Shown here: piece after piece, positions 8,142-15,135 of the stretch
Layout of the letters: each line of letters starts with the position of its first letter
Numbering within the stretch: the stretch's first letter is position 1
Origin: an uncultured Prevotellaceae bacterium
Lineage (GTDB): Bacteria; Bacteroidota; Bacteroidia; Bacteroidales; Bacteroidaceae
Length of the DNA: 64,000 nucleotides
Direction of reading: 5' to 3'
Assembly: GCA_900316585.1 (NCBI GenBank)
Contig: ONDM01000005.1
Coordinates: 62,001 to 126,000 of the forward strand
Translations under genes and position numbers: made by a program
The notes under the pieces: model-generated
The model's database searches: none
Told to the model about the DNA's origin: nothing
The model's input: only the letters and a program-made list of their open reading frames with translations

Positions 8142-9494
8142 TTATTCTAGTTTGCGGTATGCATCTGCAAGAGCTCCTAATGCCTCATCAAGATCTTCCA
8201 ATGCATTAATAGCTTCACCACAACTTGGGTCCTTATAGTTCTTTACGAAAGGACGAACCATTTTATTGATGGCTTCAAGAGCTGTTTCCAACTTTGACAT
8301 TACATCTTCAGCAGGAGCCTTCAGAGTTGCATTTGTCAGAGCATAGCCGATTATAGAATTTGTGGCTGCTGCATGCACATTGTAGTTGTCGGTGGAAGGA
8401 GATAAGCCATACAGGGCATTCTTTACACCAATGATGTTATCATAAAAATCTGTGATTGAGTTGTATGCATGAGGAGACTCAATGTAAGAGGTATCTTCTT
8501 CCTTGTAAGCACTGGCAATTTTGGCATTGCCTACTTCGTCAGTGATATCGGAACAGCCTTCTATAATTTGGACAGAGCCTTGAAGAATGGTTTTCCAGCG
8601 AGAACCAGCTTTACCTGCATTGCTCATTTCCCAGCCAAAATCATCAGCAGGCTCTCGCTCAGCTTCTGCCAACAATGCTTGACGTTCGGAAGAAACATTG
8701 TTAAGGCCAGCCCAAGCAGCTTCAAGAATACATGAATTCAAATAGAGGTCATTTGCTGCAGATTCCATGAAATAAAGCTCATCGGCATTAATGTCTTTTC
8801 GTTTACGTGGCTGACCTTCGCGGAAAAGCAGATATTCTACAGCATGGAAACCTGTCAGATTTTGTCCGGTAGCGATAGCTTCATCGATGATGGCAGCATC
8901 TTTCTCATTTGTAGCAGGGTTATATTTCTTCATATATGCCTCAAACTGAGTGCGGTCAAATGGCCACGTGTCAATATGTGGGTCTATACTATAGCCGGAA
9001 GCAGCGCCAAACAGGTGAGACTCTGACCACTCCCAATACTGACGGGCCTCTTTCCAGAGATCACAAGCTTCTGCCACTTCATCATCACCGCCATCAACAA
9101 TTGCCTCAATAGCTTCAATCATAATTTCTGTTACATCTGCCAGACCCTTATATGTTGGAATTACGGTAGATTGTACAAAATTCTGATTGGCTGCAGTCAA
9201 AGCTTCGTTTCTTTTGGTTTCTTCTTCCTCTGCGGCTATTTCAGCTGCAGTCTTGATGGAAACAACGACACCACTGACGACAGTTACTTGGTCTCCGCTT
9301 TTCAAAGTGTAAGTGCCATCTGCTGAAGAGGTCTTAGTACCTACTTTAATAGTAGCATTCTGACTGTCCAGCTCCTGAATGGTAGGAAGGGTTACTACTT
9401 TCCCATCGTTATTATCATCACTGCTGCAAGACGTTACAACAGAGCATGTCATGATTGCCATAAGGGCAAAACACATAATTTTAAAATACTTCAT
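8142..9494 (-). CDS. Imelysin-family (M75-like) lipoprotein
   Basis: A 450-residue surface or periplasmic lipoprotein (signal peptide ending TSC, Cys23). After a short unassigned N-terminal region and an acidic coiled segment (about 82-98), residues 100-450 form the helical imelysin domain. The hallmark GxHxxE motif reads GFHAVEYLLF at 215-224 (H217, E220). Imelysins occur in iron-regulated loci with DUF1111 cytochromes and are thought to handle iron or iron chelates rather than act as proteases. It is cotranscribed with the porin upstream (48-bp gap) and the DUF1111 gene downstream. Confidence 0.92.
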   Translation of the reverse strand: MKYFKIMCFALMAIMTCSVVTSCSSDDNNDGKVVTLPTIQELDSQNATIKVGTKTSSADGTYTLKSGDQVTVVSGVVVSIKTAAEIAAEEEETKRNEALTAANQNFVQSTVIPTYKGLADVTEIMIEAIEAIVDGGDDEVAEACDLWKEARQYWEWSESHLFGAASGYSIDPHIDTWPFDRTQFEAYMKKYNPATNEKDAAIIDEAIATGQNLTGFHAVEYLLFREGQPRKRKDINADELYFMESAANDLYLNSCILEAAWAGLNNVSSERQALLAEAEREPADDFGWEMSNAGKAGSRWKTILQGSVQIIEGCSDITDEVGNAKIASAYKEEDTSYIESPHAYNSITDFYDNIIGVKNALYGLSPSTDNYNVHAAATNSIIGYALTNATLKAPAEDVMSKLETALEAINKMVRPFVKNYKDPSCGEAINALEDLDEALGALADAYRKLE

Positions 9495-9542
9495 TTTGCT
9501 AAATATTAATATGTTTTTGATTTATTCTGTATCAATGCTGGT

Positions 9543-10844
9543 TTAGAGATTGAACCATCCTGCATATGTCACACCAATACTTACACTAGGCTCGTCATTG
9601 TATGTTTTGGTAAGAAAACGTTTGCTATACTCTGCCTTGATAGTCAAGCCATTCAATGGAATGTAGTTTAACCCCACAGCCATACGGCTTACCTTTAGGT
9701 AGCGATAGGCTTCCATGTGGCTTCCACTGCTCATGGAGTCGTACTTTTCAAATCGACCGAAAATATATAATTTCTCATTGCTTCTACGAATGTTCTCGAA
9801 CTGTGAGAAAATGTTCCATCCTGCTTCCACTCCATAGGAGTAAGCGTGACTGCCTATAGGCTGATGCTTGGAAGGAGAACCGTCTTGGCCACTATGGGTA
9901 GGGAATGAATTATTAAATGAGGTAATGAGGCTGGCATCGCTCAAATAGGCAAAGTCGGCATTACCACGTACAATCCAGTTGTGCCCTCTATAGTTCAAGC
10001 CGAAGGCTCCGATAGCTACAGTTCCCTTTACATCGCCATACCTGCTTGAAGTTACAGTTCTTAATGTGTTTTTAAATGAATTGCCATAGTAACCACTCAA
10101 ACTCAGGCGCATGCCTGGAATACTGTAGTTGTCAATACGTCCGGCAACGGCATAACTGTTTGCAATCTTAAATTCGTATGGACTTGCTGCACCATCGTGT
10201 ATAAAAGACCGTGAACCAAATCTTTCAGAATCCAGTCCACTGGTAAACAGTACTTCATAACCAAATTGGCCAATACGTCCCCAAAGTTCTGCACCTACCT
10301 GATGCCAAGTGCATGGGAAAATAATAGACTCTCCTTCTGGGCGATAAACAGTAAAGAACTCATTAGGCATGTGGTGTGCATTAGTTTCACCTACGGGAAT
10401 CACTAATTCACCGAATTTGAGGTTCAGTTTGCCGTTGAGCCATTCTTTGTTTATCCAGAACTGTTCCAAGGCTACTTCACCGCCACGTTCTACCTCTGCC
10501 TCATATTCTCCAGCTTCATCAGCGTCAACTTCAACAGCTGATTCTGTACCTCCATGCTCGAATTCTATCTCCATGCCAAAAGTCCAGCCTTTTCCAAAGT
10601 TATAGCCAAGATTTAATACTGCATGTGGAATGTCAAACTGGCCATGGCTTTCGTCATTTGCATGGCTTTCTGGATCTCTGTACCGGTTGAAGTGTTGGCT
10701 GTAAAAATTTCTCGTCATTACAGCTTCACCGTAGCCACCTATTGTAAGTCTTGTCTCTTTTGTTCTAGTTTCTTCAGTCTGAGCCATGACAGAACTAGAA
10801 AGTGCACAAGCTATTAGGGTTGTAAATAATAATTTTCCTTTCAT
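9543..10844 (-). CDS. Outer-membrane porin-like beta-barrel protein
   Basis: A 433-residue protein with a cleavable signal peptide (MKGKLLFTTLIACALSSSVMA-Q). The mature part is rich in alternating aromatic/polar beta strands and ends in a terminal aromatic-containing strand (VSIGVTYAGWFNL). An acidic insert lies near residues 93-106 (VEVDADEAGEYEAEVE) and could be a cation-attracting loop. Bacteroidetes porins of this kind open many iron/imelysin loci. It is the first gene of the operon; a promoter is present at 10884-10891. The specific substrate cannot be read from sequence; iron or an iron complex is inferred from neighbours. Confidence 0.8.
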   Translation of the reverse strand: MKGKLLFTTLIACALSSSVMAQTEETRTKETRLTIGGYGEAVMTRNFYSQHFNRYRDPESHANDESHGQFDIPHAVLNLGYNFGKGWTFGMEIEFEHGGTESAVEVDADEAGEYEAEVERGGEVALEQFWINKEWLNGKLNLKFGELVIPVGETNAHHMPNEFFTVYRPEGESIIFPCTWHQVGAELWGRIGQFGYEVLFTSGLDSERFGSRSFIHDGAASPYEFKIANSYAVAGRIDNYSIPGMRLSLSGYYGNSFKNTLRTVTSSRYGDVKGTVAIGAFGLNYRGHNWIVRGNADFAYLSDASLITSFNNSFPTHSGQDGSPSKHQPIGSHAYSYGVEAGWNIFSQFENIRRSNEKLYIFGRFEKYDSMSSGSHMEAYRYLKVSRMAVGLNYIPLNGLTIKAEYSKRFLTKTYNDEPSVSIGVTYAGWFNL

Positions 10845-10883
10845 ATAATTTTTTATTTACGTTTTTACACATTTTTAATAGTG

Positions 10884-10915
10884 CAAAGTTAAGCTGACTT
10901 TACAAGGCAGGCAAT
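10884..10915 (-). promoter_or_regulatory. Promoter of the porin-imelysin-DUF1111 operon
   Basis: Minus-strand TAACTTTG (complement of 10884-10891) matches TAnnTTTG. ATTG (complement of 10912-10915) lies 20 nt upstream and overlaps the edge of the operator-like site at 10913-10932. Confidence 0.65.
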
Positions 10916-10932
10916 ACCCACAATGTAGTAAA
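10913..10932. promoter_or_regulatory. Operator-like half-site AATACCCACA upstream of the porin operon
   Basis: One arm (10913-10922) is identical to the reverse complement of TGTGGGTATT upstream of ResB-CcsA; the other arm is degenerate. Taken as a 20-mer, its centre lies 38.5 bp from the near edge of the -7 box, the same distance as at 6321-6340. Confidence 0.4.
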
Positions 10933-10979
10933 AAAAATACTTTTGTGGTTAATTTTTTAAGGTGATTCTACGTTATACT

Positions 10980-10999
10980 TATACCTTAAAGTGGGTATT
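10980..10999. promoter_or_regulatory. Operator-like dyad upstream of the hemerythrin-LuxR gene
   Basis: ATACC (10981-10985) and GGGTAT (10993-10998) form a dyad containing GTGGGTATT (10991-10999). It faces the half-site at 10913-10921 across 69 bp. The regulator's own -7 box, TATCTTTG, is at 11048-11055. Autoregulation is inferred. Confidence 0.4.
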
Positions 11000-11079
11000 T
11001 ATTCTATAAGGTAGTAAGTAGTTCTGGAACCTTTTAAATAAAAGTGGTATCTTTGCATTTGAAATAAAAACTAATACTT

Positions 11080-12033
11080 ATGGGGTATAAAGCTACTGAT
11101 AGAATGAGCTCGGTCATTACCCGCGACTATAAATTGTTGCAAGTGATGAGCCGTTTTGGCCTTGCTCTTGGTTTTGGAGATAAAACAGTATCAGAGGTCT
11201 GTGAAAACAGTGGGGTAGATACCAAGACTTTTTTGAATGTGGTGAATTTCCTAGATGATGAATCCAGCGTGACCTCGGAAATGATATCATCACTGCATAT
11301 TCCTACTCTTATGGCCTATTTGCAGAATGCACATACATATTTCTTGGATTTTAAATTTCCCAACATCCGTCGCAAACTGATAGAAAGTATTGATTGTTCT
11401 GTAACGAATGAGATTTCATTCTTGATTCTCAAATTCTTTGATGCTTTTCTTGAGGGTGTACGTAAGCACATGGCATACGAGAATGAACAGGTGTTTCCTT
11501 ATGTGGAAGCACTTATGGAGAAAAGAGTGCAGAAGAATTTCAACATCCACGTTTTTGCCAGTCGTCACGATGATGTTGAAGAAAAGCTGAAGGAACTAAA
11601 GAATATTATCATTACTTATTACCCTACTCAGGCTGACAATAATATTTTCTATTCTGTCCTGTTTGATATCTTTACAACCGAGCAGGACCTTGGTCAGCAT
11701 ACTTCCATTGAGAATCGGTTGTTTATTCCTGCTGTAGCCTTATTGGAGCGAAAAGTATCCAGAACTGCAACTTCAATGGAGGACAATATGGCTGAGCCTG
11801 CAGAGGAAGAGGGACTTTCCAAGCGGGAAAAAGAAATTGTCACTTGTGTGGCTAAAGGCATGGCGAATAAAGAAATAGCAGATCATCTTTGTATATCTAT
11901 CCACACCGTGTTGACTCATCGTAAAAATGTAGCAAAGAAACTTCAGATTCACTCTGCTGCAGGTCTGACAATATATGCCATTGTGAATAAACTGGTGGAA
12001 CTGAAGGATATAAAGGAACTTTCAATGATGTGA
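11080..12033 (+). CDS. Hemerythrin-domain LuxR-type transcription regulator
   Basis: A 317-residue protein in three parts. Residues ~12-60 resemble the N-terminal domain of the ScdA/YtfE di-iron repair family. Residues ~75-225 are hemerythrin-like with the ligand pattern H85, H130xxxE134, H163, H207xxxE211. Residues ~246-292 are a LuxR/GerE helix-turn-helix (LSKREKEIVTCVAKGMANKEIADHL). A di-iron sensor for iron, oxygen or NO that controls transcription is a reasonable inference. It is divergent from the porin-imelysin-DUF1111 operon across 235 bp that contains two copies of an operator-like half-site. A strong terminator follows at 12058-12091. No receiver domain or membrane segment is present. 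Confidence 0.9.
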   Translation: MGYKATDRMSSVITRDYKLLQVMSRFGLALGFGDKTVSEVCENSGVDTKTFLNVVNFLDDESSVTSEMISSLHIPTLMAYLQNAHTYFLDFKFPNIRRKLIESIDCSVTNEISFLILKFFDAFLEGVRKHMAYENEQVFPYVEALMEKRVQKNFNIHVFASRHDDVEEKLKELKNIIITYYPTQADNNIFYSVLFDIFTTEQDLGQHTSIENRLFIPAVALLERKVSRTATSMEDNMAEPAEEEGLSKREKEIVTCVAKGMANKEIADHLCISIHTVLTHRKNVAKKLQIHSAAGLTIYAIVNKLVELKDIKELSMM

Positions 12034-12057
12034 TGCAAAAAGCATATAAAGTAAGAA

Positions 12058-12091
12058 AGAGAGTACCAATCGGTGCTCTCTTTTTTTTTTT
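12058..12091 (+). terminator. Intrinsic terminator after the hemerythrin-LuxR gene
   Basis: A 10-bp stem (12058-12067 with 12072-12081), loop AATC, then a run of about 11 Ts. Confidence 0.85.
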
Positions 12092-12108
12092 AATCAATAT
12101 GGCCTTTT

Positions 12109-13395
12109 TTAGACGTTCCTGAATGCTTGCTCCAGGTCTCCAATGATGTCGTCAATATGCTCTACGCCGATGCTTAAGCGGATGGTTGAAGGGGTGATGT
12201 GCTGTTCTTCCAGTTCTTCTGGAGTCATTTGGCTATGGGTGGTTGTGGCTGGATGTATGACCAGTGACTTCACATCTGCCACATTTGCCAGTAAGGAGAA
12301 AATCTGAAGTGAGTCAATGAACTTCCACGCAGCTTCCTGGCCGCCTTTAATCTCAAAGGTAAAGATAGCTCCGCCTCCATGAGGGAAATACTTTTTGTAG
12401 AGTTCATGATCTGGATGGGATGGAATAGCCGGATGGTTCACCTTTGCCACCTTCGGATGCTGTGCCAGATAGTTCACCACTTTTAGGGCATTCTCTGTGT
12501 GTCGCTCTATACGCAAAGGCAGAGTTTCTGTGCCTTGGAGGAGAATCCATGCATTGAATGGAGAAATAGTGGCACCTGTGTCTCGAAGAATGACAGCTCG
12601 TATGCGGGTCACAAATGCAGCAGGTCCTGCAACATCAGCAAATACAGCACCGTGGTAAGATGGGTCAGGTTTGGCTAGGGTAGGATATCTGTCAGCATTT
12701 GCCTTCCAGTCGAATTTACCTGATTCTACAATCACTCCTCCAAGGCTGGAACCGTGTCCACCAATGAATTTTGTAGCTGAAATTACTACGACGTCAGCAC
12801 CCAGTTTCAAAGGTTGGATAAGAATTGGGGCAAAGGTGTTGTCTACGATGAATACAATTCCGTGCTTGTGCGCTACAGCTGCCACACCTTCAATGTTCAG
12901 GACATTTGAATTTGGGTTTCCAAAGGTTTCTGCGTAGATGACTTTTGTATTCGGCTGGATTGCCTTCTCCAATGCATCCAGGTCGTTGACGTTTACTATG
13001 GTGTTGGTTATGCCTTGGTTGGTTAATGTGTGGGTTATCAGATTATAAGACCCACCATAGAGGTTATCTGCTGCTACAATGTGGTCACCGTAGGTGACAA
13101 TGTTCTGCAAGGCATAAGTAACTGCAGCGGCTCCAGATGCGACTGCCAATCCTGCCGTACCTCCTTCAAGCGCGGCAATACGACTTTCAAATACGCTCTG
13201 GGTGGAATTAGTCAATCGGCCATAGATATTGCCAGCGTCGCGAAGGCCAAAACGGTCAGCTGCATGCTGTGAATTATGGAATACGTAAGATGTAGTCTGA
13301 TAAATAGGTACAGCGCGTGAGTCTGTTGTTGGATCTGCCTGTTCTTGTCCTACATGGATTGCAAGAGTCTCTGGGTGTAAATTTTTCTGTGACAT
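12109..13395 (-). CDS. metY: O-acetylhomoserine sulfhydrylase
   Basis: PLP enzyme of the Cys/Met metabolism family that makes homocysteine from O-acetylhomoserine and sulfide. The 428-residue length and N-terminus (HPETLAIHVGQEQADPTTDSRAVPIYQTTSYVF) are typical of MetY rather than the shorter MetB/MetC. The PLP lysine is in VISATKFIGGHG (K209), and YAETFGNPN and VDNTFAPILIQ are family blocks. It has its own -7 box (complement of 13423-13430, TACCTTTG) and is convergent with the hemerythrin-LuxR gene. The Lrp-like gene is divergent from it, so regulation of metY by that protein is possible. Confidence 0.95.
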   Translation of the reverse strand: MSQKNLHPETLAIHVGQEQADPTTDSRAVPIYQTTSYVFHNSQHAADRFGLRDAGNIYGRLTNSTQSVFESRIAALEGGTAGLAVASGAAAVTYALQNIVTYGDHIVAADNLYGGSYNLITHTLTNQGITNTIVNVNDLDALEKAIQPNTKVIYAETFGNPNSNVLNIEGVAAVAHKHGIVFIVDNTFAPILIQPLKLGADVVVISATKFIGGHGSSLGGVIVESGKFDWKANADRYPTLAKPDPSYHGAVFADVAGPAAFVTRIRAVILRDTGATISPFNAWILLQGTETLPLRIERHTENALKVVNYLAQHPKVAKVNHPAIPSHPDHELYKKYFPHGGGAIFTFEIKGGQEAAWKFIDSLQIFSLLANVADVKSLVIHPATTTHSQMTPEELEEQHITPSTIRLSIGVEHIDDIIGDLEQAFRNV

Positions 13396-13589
13396 AAATT
13401 AATTGTTTTTGGTTTACATGTGCAAAGGTAGGGGTATTGAAATATTATTCCAAGAACATTTGAAATTATGGAGAAAATACCTATATTTGCATATGCTTTT
13501 AGAATAATCATTCTGAATTCTATCTATAGAGTAGAAGATATTAGAATTTTATTCTTTTTAGTTTGAACAGAGAAATAGGATAGTAAGTT

Positions 13590-14057
13590 ATGATTCAGGA
13601 TTTAGATGAGGTTGACCTAAAGATTTTGCGTCGATTACAGGAGAATTCCCGTTTGACGACAAAGGAACTGGCTGCAATTGTACATTTGTCCCAGACTCCA
13701 GTATTTGAGCGTGTAAAACGTTTGGAGCGTGAAGGGTATATAAAGAAGTATATGGCTGTGCTCGATGCTGAAAAGTTGAATAGGGGTTTTGTCGTGTTCT
13801 GTAATGTCAGTATGAAGCAGCATACTTTTGAGAACAGCCAACGTATCATGGAAGCTGTACAAAAGATTCCTGAGATAGTGGAATGCTACAACATAAGTGG
13901 TGAGTATGATTTCATGTTGAAGATTTATGTGGAGAATATGAAACATTATCAGGAATTTGTACTTCGTATTCTAGGAGAACTTGACTGCATCGGTTCATTG
14001 AACAGCTCATTTGTCCTGGGTGAAGTCAAGAATTCTCATGAACTCCCTCTATCTTGA
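13590..14057 (+). CDS. Lrp/AsnC-family transcription regulator
   Basis: A 155-residue protein with an N-terminal winged helix-turn-helix (LDEVDLKILRRLQENSRLTTKELAAIVHLSQTPVFERVKRLEREGYI, about 5-50) and a C-terminal RAM/ligand-binding fold (about 65-145, including VECYNISGEYDFMLKIYV). The family senses amino acids. It is transcribed divergently from metY with 194 bp between the starts, which suggests control of sulfur amino-acid synthesis; that target is inferred. A strong terminator follows at 14071-14105. Confidence 0.93.
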   Translation: MIQDLDEVDLKILRRLQENSRLTTKELAAIVHLSQTPVFERVKRLEREGYIKKYMAVLDAEKLNRGFVVFCNVSMKQHTFENSQRIMEAVQKIPEIVECYNISGEYDFMLKIYVENMKHYQEFVLRILGELDCIGSLNSSFVLGEVKNSHELPLS

Positions 14058-14070
14058 TAGGTATAACAAT

Positions 14071-14105
14071 AAGCCCTCTTAGTTCGCAAACTAAGAGGGC
14101 TTATT
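14071..14105. terminator. Bidirectional terminator between Lrp-like and PspC genes
   Basis: A 14-bp perfect stem (AAGCCCTCTTAGTT at 14071-14084 with its complement at 14089-14102) followed by a T-rich run. Confidence 0.85.
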
Positions 14106-14131
14106 ATTTTGAATCACGTTGGACATTTTCC

Positions 14132-14317
14132 TTATTTGTTAGGCATGATTATAGCCAGAATAATGTAGAGTAACAGACCAGGGAAACCAGCACTGAATAC
14201 ACTTAATATAGCATATGCCACTCTTACCAGTGTAGGGTCTAAGTCAAAGTACTCTGCAATACCACCACATACACCACTTACAGTTTTGTCATTTGACTTG
14301 GTTAATTTCTTTGTCAT
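14132..14317 (-). CDS. PspC-domain small membrane protein
   Basis: A 61-residue protein that is essentially one PspC domain: KLTKSNDKTVSGVCGGIAEYFDLDPTLVRVAY followed by a hydrophobic hairpin (about 35-59). Stand-alone PspC proteins of this size are common in Bacteroidetes; a role in envelope stress is suggested by the family name but unproven. A -7 box TATCTTTG lies at the complement of 14361-14368, giving a short leader. Confidence 0.9.
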   Translation of the reverse strand: MTKKLTKSNDKTVSGVCGGIAEYFDLDPTLVRVAYAILSVFSAGFPGLLLYIILAIIMPNK

Positions 14318-14460
14318 AATCTTATATTTTACAGGTTTATATTTTCTTCTTTTTGTATCACAAAGATAATGACAAAAAGTGTTCCAGCATTATTATCGCA
14401 ATAAATATTTTAATTTGGGTATGGAATTAGCTATCAAATCCATTTAATATTGCGATTATT

Positions 14461-14561
14461 CCCAAATTGGACAGTTCTTGCTACCCGATCGGATAGCTGG
14501 AGCTAGCCAATCGGACAATTCCAACTATCCAATCGGGCAACTCCAGCTGCCCGATGATGAG
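14461..14561. repeat. Degenerate 22-bp tandem repeat, four units plus a partial
   Basis: Units begin at 14461, 14483, 14505, 14527 and (partial) 14549. Each has a core like CCAATCGGACAA followed by a C/T-rich tail ending in CT. Units differ at several positions, the third and fourth being most alike. The array lies between the PspC promoter and the promoter of the large RNA at 14664. Confidence 0.6.
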
Positions 14562-14626
14562 ATTGTATAATCCTATGTGCTTCTTCCTTATAATCTTTAG
14601 ACCTAACTTTCGTATTATCAGCCTTT

Positions 14627-14659
14627 TTTGTTAATAGGGGATGGGTGGTTTTAACTTTG
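14627..14659 (+). promoter_or_regulatory. Strong Bacteroidetes promoter of the large RNA
   Basis: TTTG (14627-14630), a 21-nt spacer, and TAACTTTG (14652-14659) match both consensus elements. No open reading frame starts nearby. Confidence 0.75.
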
Positions 14660-14663
14660 CAGG

Positions 14664-15119
14664 GAAAAGTGGACAACATATCAGGAAGTAGCTTTGTCCT
14701 CCAAGTTCCCCAACACGTATCTTGGCTACCAGTACGCCTTCAGCACTGAAAATAGGGTTTAGTGGACTGCTTACCAACTAAAGTGAGTTGGTAAGCATGT
14801 TCCGGGACTGAAATGTCCCAGGTCAGTACAGCTAGTGTGTTTAAGTCCTGCTCTGCTCTCCACGCTCCAGCAGCAGGCGACTGCATGCTTTACTTTTTCT
14901 TTTAGGAAAGGGAAAAACTACACACTACGTTCTGGGATGCGATGCTGTATTGGCCCGGTGATTCTTATGGGAAGGAAAGGGATCACAATCACTGCAGACT
15001 AACTGTGCCAGTTTTTCTTTGTTTTAGGAAAGGCCTATAAGTAGTATGCAGGGAAAAGGAGCGGTTATACCCGGTGGGCAAATAAAAAGCCGCCTCCCAG
15101 ATTGGAAAGCGGCTCTTTT
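14664..15119 (+). ncRNA. Large structured non-coding RNA candidate, about 455 nt
   Basis: No credible coding frame lies here, but a consensus promoter precedes it and a terminator closes it. Visible helices are a perfect 12-bp hairpin (14768-14779 with 14786-14797), a GGGAC/GTCCC hairpin (14804-14808 with 14815-14819), a long-range 12-bp helix (14821-14832 with 14944-14955) and, stacked inside it, an 8-bp helix (14833-14840 with 14920-14927). A CTTGGCTAC segment pairs with upstream CCAAG and GTAG. TGCAGGGAAAAG occurs at the 5' end (14658-14669) and again at 15047-15058. I looked for hallmarks of RNase P RNA (GAGGAAAGUC, ACAGAA), tmRNA (tag frame, tRNA-like ends) and SRP RNA and found none. 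The family is unknown to me, and the 3' end could be earlier than the terminator used here. Confidence 0.6.
15084..15119. terminator. Bidirectional terminator between the large RNA and the Oar-like receptor
   Basis: AAAAGCCGC (15085-15093) pairs with GCGGCT (15109-15114), flanked by A and T runs that serve both strands. Confidence 0.75.
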
Positions 15120-15135
15120 CTATGTTAGCTATAAA

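Noticed and set aside
14461..14561. Short CRISPR array
   Set aside because: The 22-bp units are contiguous with no unique spacers and vary at many positions; no cas genes are in the window.
14664..15119. RNase P RNA or tmRNA
   Set aside because: The size fits, but GAGGAAAGUC and ACAGAA (RNase P) and the tRNA-like ends and tag frame (tmRNA) were looked for and not found.
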